A DNA stretch of 5,349 bases from Ignavibacteriales bacterium (GTDB lineage: Bacteria > Bacteroidota > Ignavibacteria > UBA10030), in contig JACRFF010000320.1 in assembly GCA_016218005.1 (NCBI GenBank), forward strand, positions 1 through 5,349, read 5' to 3'. Positions 1 through 5,349 of the stretch are shown here, in pieces; positions within the stretch are counted from its first letter, which is position 1; each line of letters opens with the position of its first letter. A program made the position numbers and the translations under genes. The notes beneath the pieces were generated by a model. It had not been told where the DNA came from. It worked only from the letters and a program-made list of their open reading frames with translations, and did no database searches.

Positions 1-175
1 CCGTCGTGACGCCGTAGACGATTTCACCCCGTTCTACCCATCGTTCGACCACGGCACGAGAGCGGAGGATTTGCTTCTTGGCTTGATGAGAAAGAGAGAC
101 CGCGGCGCGGCGTTGGGCAACATCATTCAACTTGAGGATAGAAAATTGGTAGCCGTCAAGTATGTAGGGTTTCAT
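1..175 (-). CDS. hutH: Histidine/aromatic amino acid ammonia-lyase family, N-terminal part (HutH-like), cut by window edge
   Basis: Read on the minus strand from the ATG at 175-173, 58 codons are present before the left edge. The family enzymes are roughly 500 residues long, so most of the gene, including the Ala-Ser-Gly that forms the MIO cofactor, lies outside. The visible part matches the family N-terminus: a LKLNDVAQRRAAVSLS-like segment (about 15-29), then VVERWVERGEIVYGVTT ending at residue 58. Tyr54 in VYGVTT corresponds to the conserved catalytic Tyr of the inner loop. The family removes ammonia from His, Phe or Tyr without oxidation. Histidine is the likely substrate because a urocanase gene lies about 4 kb away, but histidine lyases usually have Asn where Thr57 stands, so a Phe/Tyr lyase or aminomutase remains possible. 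ATG 175 is the first ATG after the in-frame stop at 253-251. It has no Shine-Dalgarno of its own. The gene diverges from the regulator operon. Confidence 0.85.
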   Translation of the reverse strand, partial: MKPYILDGYQFSILKLNDVAQRRAAVSLSHQAKKQILRSRAVVERWVERGEIVYGVTT

Positions 176-265
176 CTGGTCGGGGTAGCTATCGTGTTCT
201 GCTTCGATAATGTACGCCGAGATGCTGCGAGAAGCAACCGTGCCTCCGTTCTACCGACAATTCCG

Positions 266-294
266 TTGACTTTCGGAGTGAATCTATTTATACT
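266..294 (+). promoter_or_regulatory. Sigma-70 promoter for the regulator operon
   Basis: TTGACT (266-271) and TATACT (289-294) are separated by exactly 17 bp, each one base from the consensus hexamer. Transcription would start near 301 and give a leader of about 75 nt before the ATG at 376. It is the only strong promoter-like pair I see upstream of the operon. On the opposite strand the same AT-rich block reads TATAAA (292-287), a possible minus-strand -10 for the hutH-like gene, but without a good -35 partner. Confidence 0.7.
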
Positions 295-301
295 CGCATA
301 C

Positions 302-318
302 ACAACACGGGGCGTTGT
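302..318 (+). promoter_or_regulatory. Small hairpin at the start of the operon leader
   Basis: ACAAC (302-306) and GTTGT (314-318) form a 5-bp perfect inverted repeat around a 7-nt loop, right after the predicted transcription start. The stem alone is weak. It is listed because it lies 4 nt before the stronger hairpin at 323-349, so the leader RNA would begin with two stacked stem-loops. Confidence 0.35.
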
Positions 319-322
319 ACCC

Positions 323-349
323 GCCTTTCCGCAAAGCGACCGGAAAGGC
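323..349 (+). promoter_or_regulatory. 9-bp perfect hairpin/inverted repeat in the operon leader
   Basis: GCCTTTCCG (323-331) and CGGAAAGGC (341-349) are perfect reverse complements separated by 9 nt (332-340). Six of the nine pairs are G-C. The structure lies inside the predicted 5' leader and ends 26 nt before the start codon at 376. No U-run follows it, so it is not a typical intrinsic terminator. It could be an RNA control element, a transcript-stabilising 5' stem, or a DNA operator for a dimeric regulator. It matches no riboswitch class that I recognise. Confidence 0.5.
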
Positions 350-375
350 AACCAAGCCACCACAACGACTGCGAT

Positions 376-1485
376 ATGGAAGAAGAAAAGATCTCCATAC
401 TCATTGCCGATGACGAAGACCCGCTGCGAACCACCATCGCCGCGTGGCTATCGGATGAAGGCTTCGACGTAGACCAAGCTCCCGACGGCCTCGAGGCCAT
501 CAAAAAGGTGCAAGGTCGAGACTTCGACATCGCTTTGCTGGATATCAAAATGCCGGGGGCAAATGGATTGGAAGTGCTTCGCTACATCAAAAAGAATTCC
601 CCGCAAACGGAAGTAGTAATGGCTACCGGCATGAGCGATGTCAGTATGGCGGTTGAAGCAATGAAACTCGGCGCCAAGGAGTATCTCACCAAGCCGATTG
701 ACATGGATCAATTGGTTCCGCAGATGCGCTCGCTCATCAAGAAACGCGATGCCGAAGACCGTATTCGCCGGCTCCAATCCGAGCATACATCCCGCTTGCT
801 GTACGACCTTCACAACCCCATTGCCGGACTCAAACAAAGTATCGGTTACCTGCTGAAGGGCATGGCCGGACCGCTAGGCGATCATCAAACCGAGCTTCTT
901 GGTTATATGACCACCTCAATCGACAAAGTCATTATGCTGCTGAGCGACATGATGGATTTGACGAAGTTAGAAGGCGGACGCGTTCGATTGAATCGAGGGT
1001 TTGGAAGTCTTGCGTCTACCGCCCAACATGCGGCGCAGGGGTATCGTGTTCCCATCCAATCCAACAAAATTACGCTGGATTTTCACACTGAGCCGGACTT
1101 GCCCGCGTTGGAGTACGACTCCGAAAAAATTGAGCAAGTGATAAACAATTTCCTCTCGAACGCATTGCAATACACGCCGGCGCAAGGAGCCATTGTGGTT
1201 CAGGTGCGAAAGGTGGCGCTCGTGCTTGAAGAAGGCCAGCAACCGCAAGAGCATGTGATGGTTTCGGTGTTCAACAGCGGGCCCGGCATCCCCAAAGAGC
1301 AACTGCCGTTGATCTTCGACCGCTATCGCGACCTTGTCGCTTCTAAAAAGGAGGACTCAAAAAAGTCTACCGGCCTCGGTCTGATCATTTGCCAGCGCAT
1401 TATCGAAGCACACAATGGCAAGGTTTGGGTCGAGTCCGAGCCTGGCAAGGGTGCAACATTCTATTTTGCGCTTCCCGTCCGTTGA
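376..1485 (+). CDS. Receiver-histidine kinase hybrid with altered H-box
   Basis: This 369-residue soluble protein has an N-terminal receiver domain (about 6-123), a HisKA-like dimerisation helix pair (about 136-205) and a HATPase domain (about 230-367). It has no membrane segment and no separate sensor domain. The receiver looks complete: acidic pair D12/D13, phosphoacceptor D56, T84 and K106. The ATPase domain has its N-box (N258, N262), G1 (NSGPGIP, 300-306), G2 (TGLGL, 332-336) and G3 (GKGATF, 357-362). The H-box is abnormal: the usual HELRNP reads YDLHNP (143-148), with Tyr143 at the phosphoacceptor place and His146 three residues later. G1 has Asn300 in place of the usual Asp. ATP binding is therefore probably kept, but normal His autophosphorylation is doubtful. 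ATG 376 is the first possible start in frame and has no strong Shine-Dalgarno. The gene leads the operon, 9 bp before the NtrC-like regulator, its likely partner. Confidence 0.9.
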   Translation: MEEEKISILIADDEDPLRTTIAAWLSDEGFDVDQAPDGLEAIKKVQGRDFDIALLDIKMPGANGLEVLRYIKKNSPQTEVVMATGMSDVSMAVEAMKLGAKEYLTKPIDMDQLVPQMRSLIKKRDAEDRIRRLQSEHTSRLLYDLHNPIAGLKQSIGYLLKGMAGPLGDHQTELLGYMTTSIDKVIMLLSDMMDLTKLEGGRVRLNRGFGSLASTAQHAAQGYRVPIQSNKITLDFHTEPDLPALEYDSEKIEQVINNFLSNALQYTPAQGAIVVQVRKVALVLEEGQQPQEHVMVSVFNSGPGIPKEQLPLIFDRYRDLVASKKEDSKKSTGLGLIICQRIIEAHNGKVWVESEPGKGATFYFALPVR

Positions 1486-1490
1486 GGTGA
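1484..1490 (+). promoter_or_regulatory. Ribosome binding site that fixes a GTG start
   Basis: GAGGTGA overlaps the stop codon of the upstream gene and lies 4 nt before the GTG at 1495. It supports GTG as the start of the NtrC-like gene. An ATG at 1490-1492 is out of frame. The overlap with the upstream stop suggests translational coupling. Confidence 0.65.
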
Positions 1491-1494
1491 TGCG

Positions 1495-2862
1495 GTGGCA
1501 AGCAACGTAATCAGCATCCTCACGGTTGACGATGATGAGACATTTCTTTCCGTCTTGCAGTCGGCTCTGGAAGGCGAAGGATTTCACGTCGAAGCAGCGG
1601 GCGACGGCGTCGCCGCCATCAACATCCTCCAAACAAAACAATTCGACCTCGTTCTGCTCGACGTCAAAATGCCTCGCGTCGACGGCATTGAAGTTCTTCG
1701 TTTCATCAAAGACCATTATCTCGACACCCAAGTCATCATGCTGACGGGCGTCAGCGACGTGCGCATCGCCGTGGAATGCATGCAACTCGGCGCCTACAAC
1801 TACGTCACCAAACCGTATTCAACGTCGGAACTGTTCACACTTATTGAACGGGCGCTGGAACGCAAGAAACTTCTTCTCGAAAACAAAATCTTGAAGAATG
1901 CGCTTTCGCAGCACGCGATGTCGGATGAGATCATTGGAAACAGCAAGGCCATGCTCGACCTGCTCGGCGTTGCCGCCAAAGTCTCGCCGACCGATTCCGC
2001 CGTGTTGGTGCAGGGACCGAGCGGCACGGGCAAAGAACTCATCGCGCACTTCATCCACAAGAACAGCAATCGAAACGATCAGCAGTTTGTGGCGTTGAAT
2101 TGCGCCTCCATTCCGGAGAACTTGATCGAGAGCGAATTGTTCGGCCACGAGAAGGGATCCTTCACCGACGCTCATCAGCAGAAGCAGGGAATCGTCGAGC
2201 TTGCCGACGGAGGCACGCTCTTTCTCGATGAGATCGGCGAGATCAACCTGATGGTTCAGCCAAAATTATTGCGCTTCCTCCAAACCGGCGAATACCGTCG
2301 CGTGGGAGGAAACAAGAATCTTCACGCCGAGGTGCGCATTATTTCCGCCACGAACCGAAATCTGCGCGAGGAAGTTGACCGAAAGCGTTTCCGCGAAGAC
2401 CTGATGTATCGCATCAACGTCATCACGCTGGATATTCCGCCGCTGAAAGACCGCAAAGAAGATATTCCGCTGCTCGTCGACCATTTCTTGAAGAAGAACG
2501 TGCGGACGAAGGAACTGAAAATGATCGATGCGCGGGCGTTGGACTTGCTCGTCCAATATGATTGGCCGGGCAATGTGCGCGAATTGGAAAACGTCATCGA
2601 GCGCGCCGCCATTCTATGCCAAGACAATTTGATTCGCGTGGAAGACCTTGCCTTGCCGATAGGTCTTCGCCCGATGACGCATCCAACCTCTGGCAGCATT
2701 CAAATCGGCAGCGTCATTGCGATGAAAGAAGTCGAACGGCATCACATCGACGGCGTGTTGAAAGCATTGAACTGGAACAAGAGCACTGCCGCTCAGGTTC
2801 TTGGGATTAGTCTCAAGACGTTGTACACCAAGATTCAGCAATACAACCTGAAAAAAGACTGA
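1495..2862 (+). CDS. NtrC-family sigma-54-dependent response regulator
   Basis: This 455-residue protein has the full NtrC-type layout: receiver (about 6-123), AAA+ sigma-54 activation domain (about 142-385) and Fis-type helix-turn-helix (about 412-452). Receiver residues D12, D13, D56, T84 and K106 fall at the same numbers as in the preceding hybrid kinase. The ATPase has Walker A GPSGTGKE (174-181), Walker B FLDE (243-246), sensor I ATN (285-287), arginine-finger candidates R300 and R306, and WPGNVREL (357-364). The loop that contacts sigma-54, normally GAFTGA, reads GSFTDA (221-226); the essential Thr224 is kept. Once phosphorylated it should hexamerise and use ATP to open sigma-54 promoters. 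Its targets are unknown, and the flanking hut genes are obvious candidates. The start is GTG, supported by GAGGTGA. Length is normal for the family. Confidence 0.95.
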   Translation: MASNVISILTVDDDETFLSVLQSALEGEGFHVEAAGDGVAAINILQTKQFDLVLLDVKMPRVDGIEVLRFIKDHYLDTQVIMLTGVSDVRIAVECMQLGAYNYVTKPYSTSELFTLIERALERKKLLLENKILKNALSQHAMSDEIIGNSKAMLDLLGVAAKVSPTDSAVLVQGPSGTGKELIAHFIHKNSNRNDQQFVALNCASIPENLIESELFGHEKGSFTDAHQQKQGIVELADGGTLFLDEIGEINLMVQPKLLRFLQTGEYRRVGGNKNLHAEVRIISATNRNLREEVDRKRFREDLMYRINVITLDIPPLKDRKEDIPLLVDHFLKKNVRTKELKMIDARALDLLVQYDWPGNVRELENVIERAAILCQDNLIRVEDLALPIGLRPMTHPTSGSIQIGSVIAMKEVERHHIDGVLKALNWNKSTAAQVLGISLKTLYTKIQQYNLKKD

Positions 2863-2895
2863 CGGCCTGTAACACCGCCAGCCGCAATCTCACCC

Positions 2896-3381
2896 ATGCT
2901 GATTTATCTTCTCCGACACGGCGAGGCAGTTTCTTCTCATCATCCGCACGACAGCGAACGGTCACTTTCGGAACTTGGCAAGCGGCAGGCCAAAGCAGTC
3001 GGCGCGTTTTGCGCTCGCCAGCAAATTCAATTAGACGCAATTTTTTCCAGCCCTTTGGTGCGTGCAAAGGAAACGGCCGAACCGCTGCGCGTGCTCTTCC
3101 CCGACGCGCGCTACTCGGCCACCGAATTACTTGTGCCTGGTGCACGAATCACATCACTGCTGGAACACGTGAACGGATCCCGCAGCGACTCGGTGATGCT
3201 TATCGGGCACGAGCCAATGATGAGCGAACTCGTGTCGGTGTTGGTTTCCGGCGATAGGGAATTCAAGGTCGAGTTTGAAAAAGCAACGCTCGCGTGCGTT
3301 GAGGCCGTGGTTCCGCTCCAGAAAGGGCGGGGATTCCTGAAGTGGCTTCAACCTGCCAACCATTTGATGCACGTTGACTGA
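2896..3381 (+). CDS. sixA: SixA-like phosphohistidine phosphatase (histidine phosphatase superfamily)
   Basis: This 161-residue single-domain protein is about the size of E. coli SixA. It begins [10 protein letters not shown], giving the RHG signature (R7-H8-G9) with catalytic His8. The second arginine is in [11 protein letters not shown] (R56), and the second catalytic His is in LIGHEP (H105). Known SixA removes phosphate from phosphohistidine, for example on the HPt domain of ArcB, and so damps phosphorelays. Lying 33 bp after the response regulator gene, it could act on this or another relay in the cell. No signal peptide is seen, so it should be cytoplasmic. No clear Shine-Dalgarno precedes ATG 2896, but the conserved motif starts at residue 3, so the start is well constrained. 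Superfamily relatives act on sugar phosphates or other small molecules; the short length favours SixA. Confidence 0.85.
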   Translation: MLIYLLRHGEAVSSHHPHDSERSLSELGKRQAKAVGAFCARQQIQLDAIFSSPLVRAKETAEPLRVLFPDARYSATELLVPGARITSLLEHVNGSRSDSVMLIGHEPMMSELVSVLVSGDREFKVEFEKATLACVEAVVPLQKGRGFLKWLQPANHLMHVD

Positions 3382-3392
3382 AAGGACATCGC

Positions 3393-3875
3393 ATGGAACT
3401 GCTGACAGTCAAGATCGAAAAGCCCGAGGACATCAACTTCATTCTCGGCCAATCGCATTTCATCAAAACGGTCGAAGACATTCACGAAGCAGTAGTGCAG
3501 ACACATCCTCAGATGAAATTCGGGTTGGCGTTTTGCGAATCGTCCGGCCCGGCGTTGTTGCGCTGCACCGGCAACGATGACGGCATGATCCAGCTTGCCA
3601 AGAAGAACGGCATGGCGCTTTCGTGCGGACATTCGTTTATCTTGTTCATGGAGCGCGGCTTTCCCATCAACATTCTGAACGCCATCAAACAGCTGCCCGA
3701 AGTCTGCTATATTTTTTGCGCCACGGCTAATCCGGTTGAGGTGTTCGTGGCAGAAACGGAACAAGGACGCGGCATTCTCGGCGTCGTTGATGGCATGAAG
3801 ACAAAGGGTATCGAAACCGACGCCGACGTCAAGACGCGCAAAGAGTTTCTTCGCACGATCGGATACAAATTATGA
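3393..3875 (+). CDS. Adenosine-specific kinase family protein (PF04008 type)
   Basis: This 160-residue protein matches from end to end what I recall of the small adenosine-specific kinase family. The landmarks are [13 protein letters not shown] (about 18-30), [15 protein letters not shown] (43-57), a GNDD segment (about 60), [16 protein letters not shown] (about 90-105), [20 protein letters not shown] (108-127) and a C-terminus ending IGYKL. The family is unrelated to ribokinase-type adenosine kinases; the name comes from adenosine binding and kinase activity ascribed to archaeal members. The cellular role is poorly defined, and the substrate here is unproven. AAGGA at 3382-3386, 6 nt before ATG 3393, supports the start. 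The stop overlaps the ATG of the following gene (ATGA), suggesting coupled translation. No signal peptide is present. Confidence 0.85.
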   Translation: MELLTVKIEKPEDINFILGQSHFIKTVEDIHEAVVQTHPQMKFGLAFCESSGPALLRCTGNDDGMIQLAKKNGMALSCGHSFILFMERGFPINILNAIKQLPEVCYIFCATANPVEVFVAETEQGRGILGVVDGMKTKGIETDADVKTRKEFLRTIGYKL

Positions 3876-4366
3876 AACCGCTCACGCTCGGGGGTCGTAT
3901 GAAATCAAGTTTGTTCGTCGTGCTCGCTTTTCTTCTGACCGGTTGCGGAAAAACCGACGATCAGATTCGCCAGTTGATGCGCGAAGAATCCACCAAACGC
4001 GCGTACATCACCAATGCGCAAGTGGTTGGACCCTATTCGCCCGGCGTGCAAGTCGGCAACCTTCTTTTTGTCTCCGGCCAGATCGGCATCAATCAGAAAT
4101 TAGAGTTGGTGAGCGACAGCATCGAAGGCCAGACGCGGCAGGCGCTGCTGAACTTACTCAACATCCTGAAACAAGCCGGTTGCGATTCCTCCAGCGTCGT
4201 TTCCTGCACCGTTTACTTGAAGGACATCAAGGATTTTCCCAAGATGAATCTGATCTACGGCGGATTCTTTCAGGAGGGGAAATATCCTGCTCGTGCAACG
4301 ATCGAGGCAGCGAACCTGCCAAAAAATGCGCGCGTCGAGATTGCGTGTATCGCCGTCAAGATGTAG
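3872..4366 (+). CDS. RidA-family (YjgF/YER057c) protein with lipoprotein signal
   Basis: This 164-residue protein combines a short signal peptide with a RidA domain (about 40-164). A hydrophobic stretch (14-22) leads to the lipobox LLTGC with Cys25, followed by Gly. RidA landmarks are [20 protein letters not shown] (53-72), [23 protein letters not shown], and [20 protein letters not shown] (138-157). These include Arg141, which matches the substrate-binding Arg of RidA, and Glu156. Ordinary RidA is a cytoplasmic trimer that hydrolyses reactive enamine/imine intermediates such as 2-aminoacrylate. Here the lipobox predicts membrane anchoring outside the cytoplasm, so the substrate may differ. 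ATG 3872 overlaps the upstream stop by 4 bp. An in-frame ATG at 3899 would give a tidier 15-residue signal before Cys and has a G-rich stretch just upstream; either start keeps the lipobox. Confidence 0.85.
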   Translation: MKPLTLGGRMKSSLFVVLAFLLTGCGKTDDQIRQLMREESTKRAYITNAQVVGPYSPGVQVGNLLFVSGQIGINQKLELVSDSIEGQTRQALLNLLNILKQAGCDSSSVVSCTVYLKDIKDFPKMNLIYGGFFQEGKYPARATIEAANLPKNARVEIACIAVKM

Positions 4367-4399
4367 GGCGTCAATCAAACATCAGCGCTAAGATATTCC

Positions 4400-5349
4400 A
4401 TGACTAAGACAACTTCGCACTCGAATCGTATTATTCGTGCGGCGCAGGGATCGAAGCGAGCCTGCAAAGGCTGGATTCAAGAAGCGGCGCTGCGGATGTT
4501 GATGAACAATCTCGACCCCGACGTGGCAGAGAAGCCGCAGGACCTTATCGTGTACGGCGGCACGGGCAAAGCGGCACGCAATTGGGAGTGCTTCGACGCC
4601 ATCGTACGCTCGCTGAAAAACCTCGACAACGACGAAACCCTCCTCGTTCAATCCGGCAAACCGGTTGGTGTTTTCAGAACGCACGAGAACGCGCCGCGCG
4701 TGTTGATCAGCAACTCGATGCTGGTGCCCAAGTGGGCAACGTGGGATGAGTTCCGCCGACTCGAAGCGCTTGGGCTGACCATGTTCGGGCAGATGACGGC
4801 CGGCAGTTGGATCTACATTGGCACGCAGGGAATTTTGCAAGGAACGTATGAAACGTTTGCCGCTGCCGCGCAGAAACACTTCCACGGTTCGCTTGCAGGA
4901 AAATTTCTGCTGACGGCAGGTCTCGGCGGCATGGGGGGCGCCCAGCCATTAGCCGCAACGATGAACGGCGCCGCTTGTTTGGTTGTCGAAGTCGACCAAG
5001 CGCACATCCGAAAGCGGATCAAGACGCGCTACCTCGATACGATGACCGACGACCTCGAGGATGCGCTGACGCAAATTCGCGCCGCGAAGGAAAAAAAACT
5101 TCCGCTCTCGGTCGGATTGTTGGGCAACGCGGCTGAAATTATTCCGCAGATTGCCTCGGGAAAATTTCTGCCCGATATCGCTACCGACCAGACTTCTGCG
5201 CACGATACGCTGAACGGCTACGTGCCCGCCGGAATGGCGTTCAAGGAAGCGCTCACGCTCCGAAAGCGAAATCCTCAACGCTACATCGCTCTCGCTCAGC
5301 AGTCCATTGCCAGCCACGTGCGCGGCTTGCTGAAACTGCGAAGACGAGG
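4400..5349 (+). CDS. hutU: Urocanate hydratase, N-terminal part, cut by window edge
   Basis: An open frame of 316 codons runs from ATG 4400 to the right edge. Complete urocanases are about 550 residues, so about 57 percent is present. The match to the family is strong: [20 protein letters not shown] (32-51), [10 protein letters not shown] (53-62), [38 protein letters not shown], the NAD-binding glycine-rich [10 protein letters not shown] (174-183), [12 protein letters not shown], and TDQTSAHD (262-269). The enzyme uses tightly bound NAD+ to convert urocanate to imidazolonepropionate, the second step of histidine breakdown, in the cytoplasm. It follows the RidA lipoprotein gene by 33 bp on the same strand, with no terminator between. 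Only a weak Shine-Dalgarno-like TAAG lies upstream. The start agrees with the usual position of the family N-terminus. Confidence 0.95.
   Translation, partial: MTKTTSHSNRIIRAAQGSKRACKGWIQEAALRMLMNNLDPDVAEKPQDLIVYGGTGKAARNWECFDAIVRSLKNLDNDETLLVQSGKPVGVFRTHENAPRVLISNSMLVPKWATWDEFRRLEALGLTMFGQMTAGSWIYIGTQGILQGTYETFAAAAQKHFHGSLAGKFLLTAGLGGMGGAQPLAATMNGAACLVVEVDQAHIRKRIKTRYLDTMTDDLEDALTQIRAAKEKKLPLSVGLLGNAAEIIPQIASGKFLPDIATDQTSAHDTLNGYVPAGMAFKEALTLRKRNPQRYIALAQQSIASHVRGLLKLRRR

Noticed and set aside
323..349. Hairpin as an intrinsic terminator or a cyclic-di-GMP (GEMM) riboswitch
   Set aside because: No U-run follows the stem. The loop contains GCAAAG, which recalls part of the GEMM motif, but the rest of that conserved core is absent.
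172..363. 63-codon minus-strand ORF spanning the whole divergent region
   Set aside because: It is antisense to the promoter and leader, and the full-length translation looks like no protein. Only its last 21 codons, with GGAGG upstream, are worth considering and are reported as a finding.
71..472. 133-codon plus-strand ORF across the hutH-like gene, the intergenic region and the kinase start
   Set aside because: It is antisense to the recognisable lyase N-terminus, runs through the promoter and leader hairpins, and overlaps the receiver domain in another frame. The translation shows no family features.
2863..2895. Terminator or internal promoter between the NtrC-like and sixA-like genes
   Set aside because: The 33 bp contain no convincing inverted repeat with a U-run and no -35/-10 pair.
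4367..4399. Terminator or separate promoter before hutU
   Set aside because: Only the 6-bp palindrome AGCGCT is present, with no stable stem, U-run or paired promoter hexamers; a promoter inside the RidA gene cannot be excluded.
4388..5317. Minus-strand ORFs opposite hutU
   Set aside because: They are shadows of the urocanase reading frame, which matches its family throughout.

Overview
The window reads as a moderate-GC (low fifties by eye) Gram-negative-type bacterial chromosome segment. The signs are a consensus sigma-70 promoter, Shine-Dalgarno sites before some genes, a sigma-54 activator and a lipoprotein signal peptide. The phylum cannot be fixed from the sequence. The TTGACT/TATACT promoter is not of the Bacteroidetes type. 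The adenosine-specific kinase family at 3393-3875 is one I associate mostly with archaea and thermophilic or deep-branching bacteria. No tRNA, rRNA, CRISPR, insertion sequence or integrase is visible.

Layout. On the minus strand, 1-175 is the first 58 codons of a histidine/phenylalanine ammonia-lyase family enzyme (HutH-like) that runs off the left edge. A 200-bp divergent intergenic region (176-375) carries a well-formed sigma-70 promoter firing rightward (266-294) and two tandem hairpins in the resulting leader (302-318 and 323-349). Six co-directional genes follow with little space between them (gaps of 9, 33 and 11 bp, a 4-bp overlap, then 33 bp) and no evident terminator. They are a soluble receiver-histidine kinase hybrid (376-1485), an NtrC-family sigma-54 activator (1495-2862), a SixA-type phosphohistidine phosphatase (2896-3381), an adenosine-specific kinase family protein (3393-3875), a RidA-family predicted lipoprotein (3872-4366) and urocanate hydratase HutU (4400 to the right edge, 316 codons seen).

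How it may fit together. The two outer genes belong to histidine degradation (histidine to urocanate to imidazolonepropionate). Between them sits a phosphotransfer module of kinase-like protein, response regulator and phosphohistidine phosphatase, followed by two small metabolic proteins. The simplest reading is a hut-associated locus with its own two-component control, but the link between the regulators and hut is inferred from position only.

The most unusual points are these. The hybrid kinase has Tyr where the phosphoacceptor His of the H-box should be, with a His three residues later. The RidA protein carries a lipobox and so should act outside the cytoplasm. The shared leader is structured. 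hutH has no Shine-Dalgarno of its own but is overlapped by the stop of a possible 21-codon leader ORF that has a good one.
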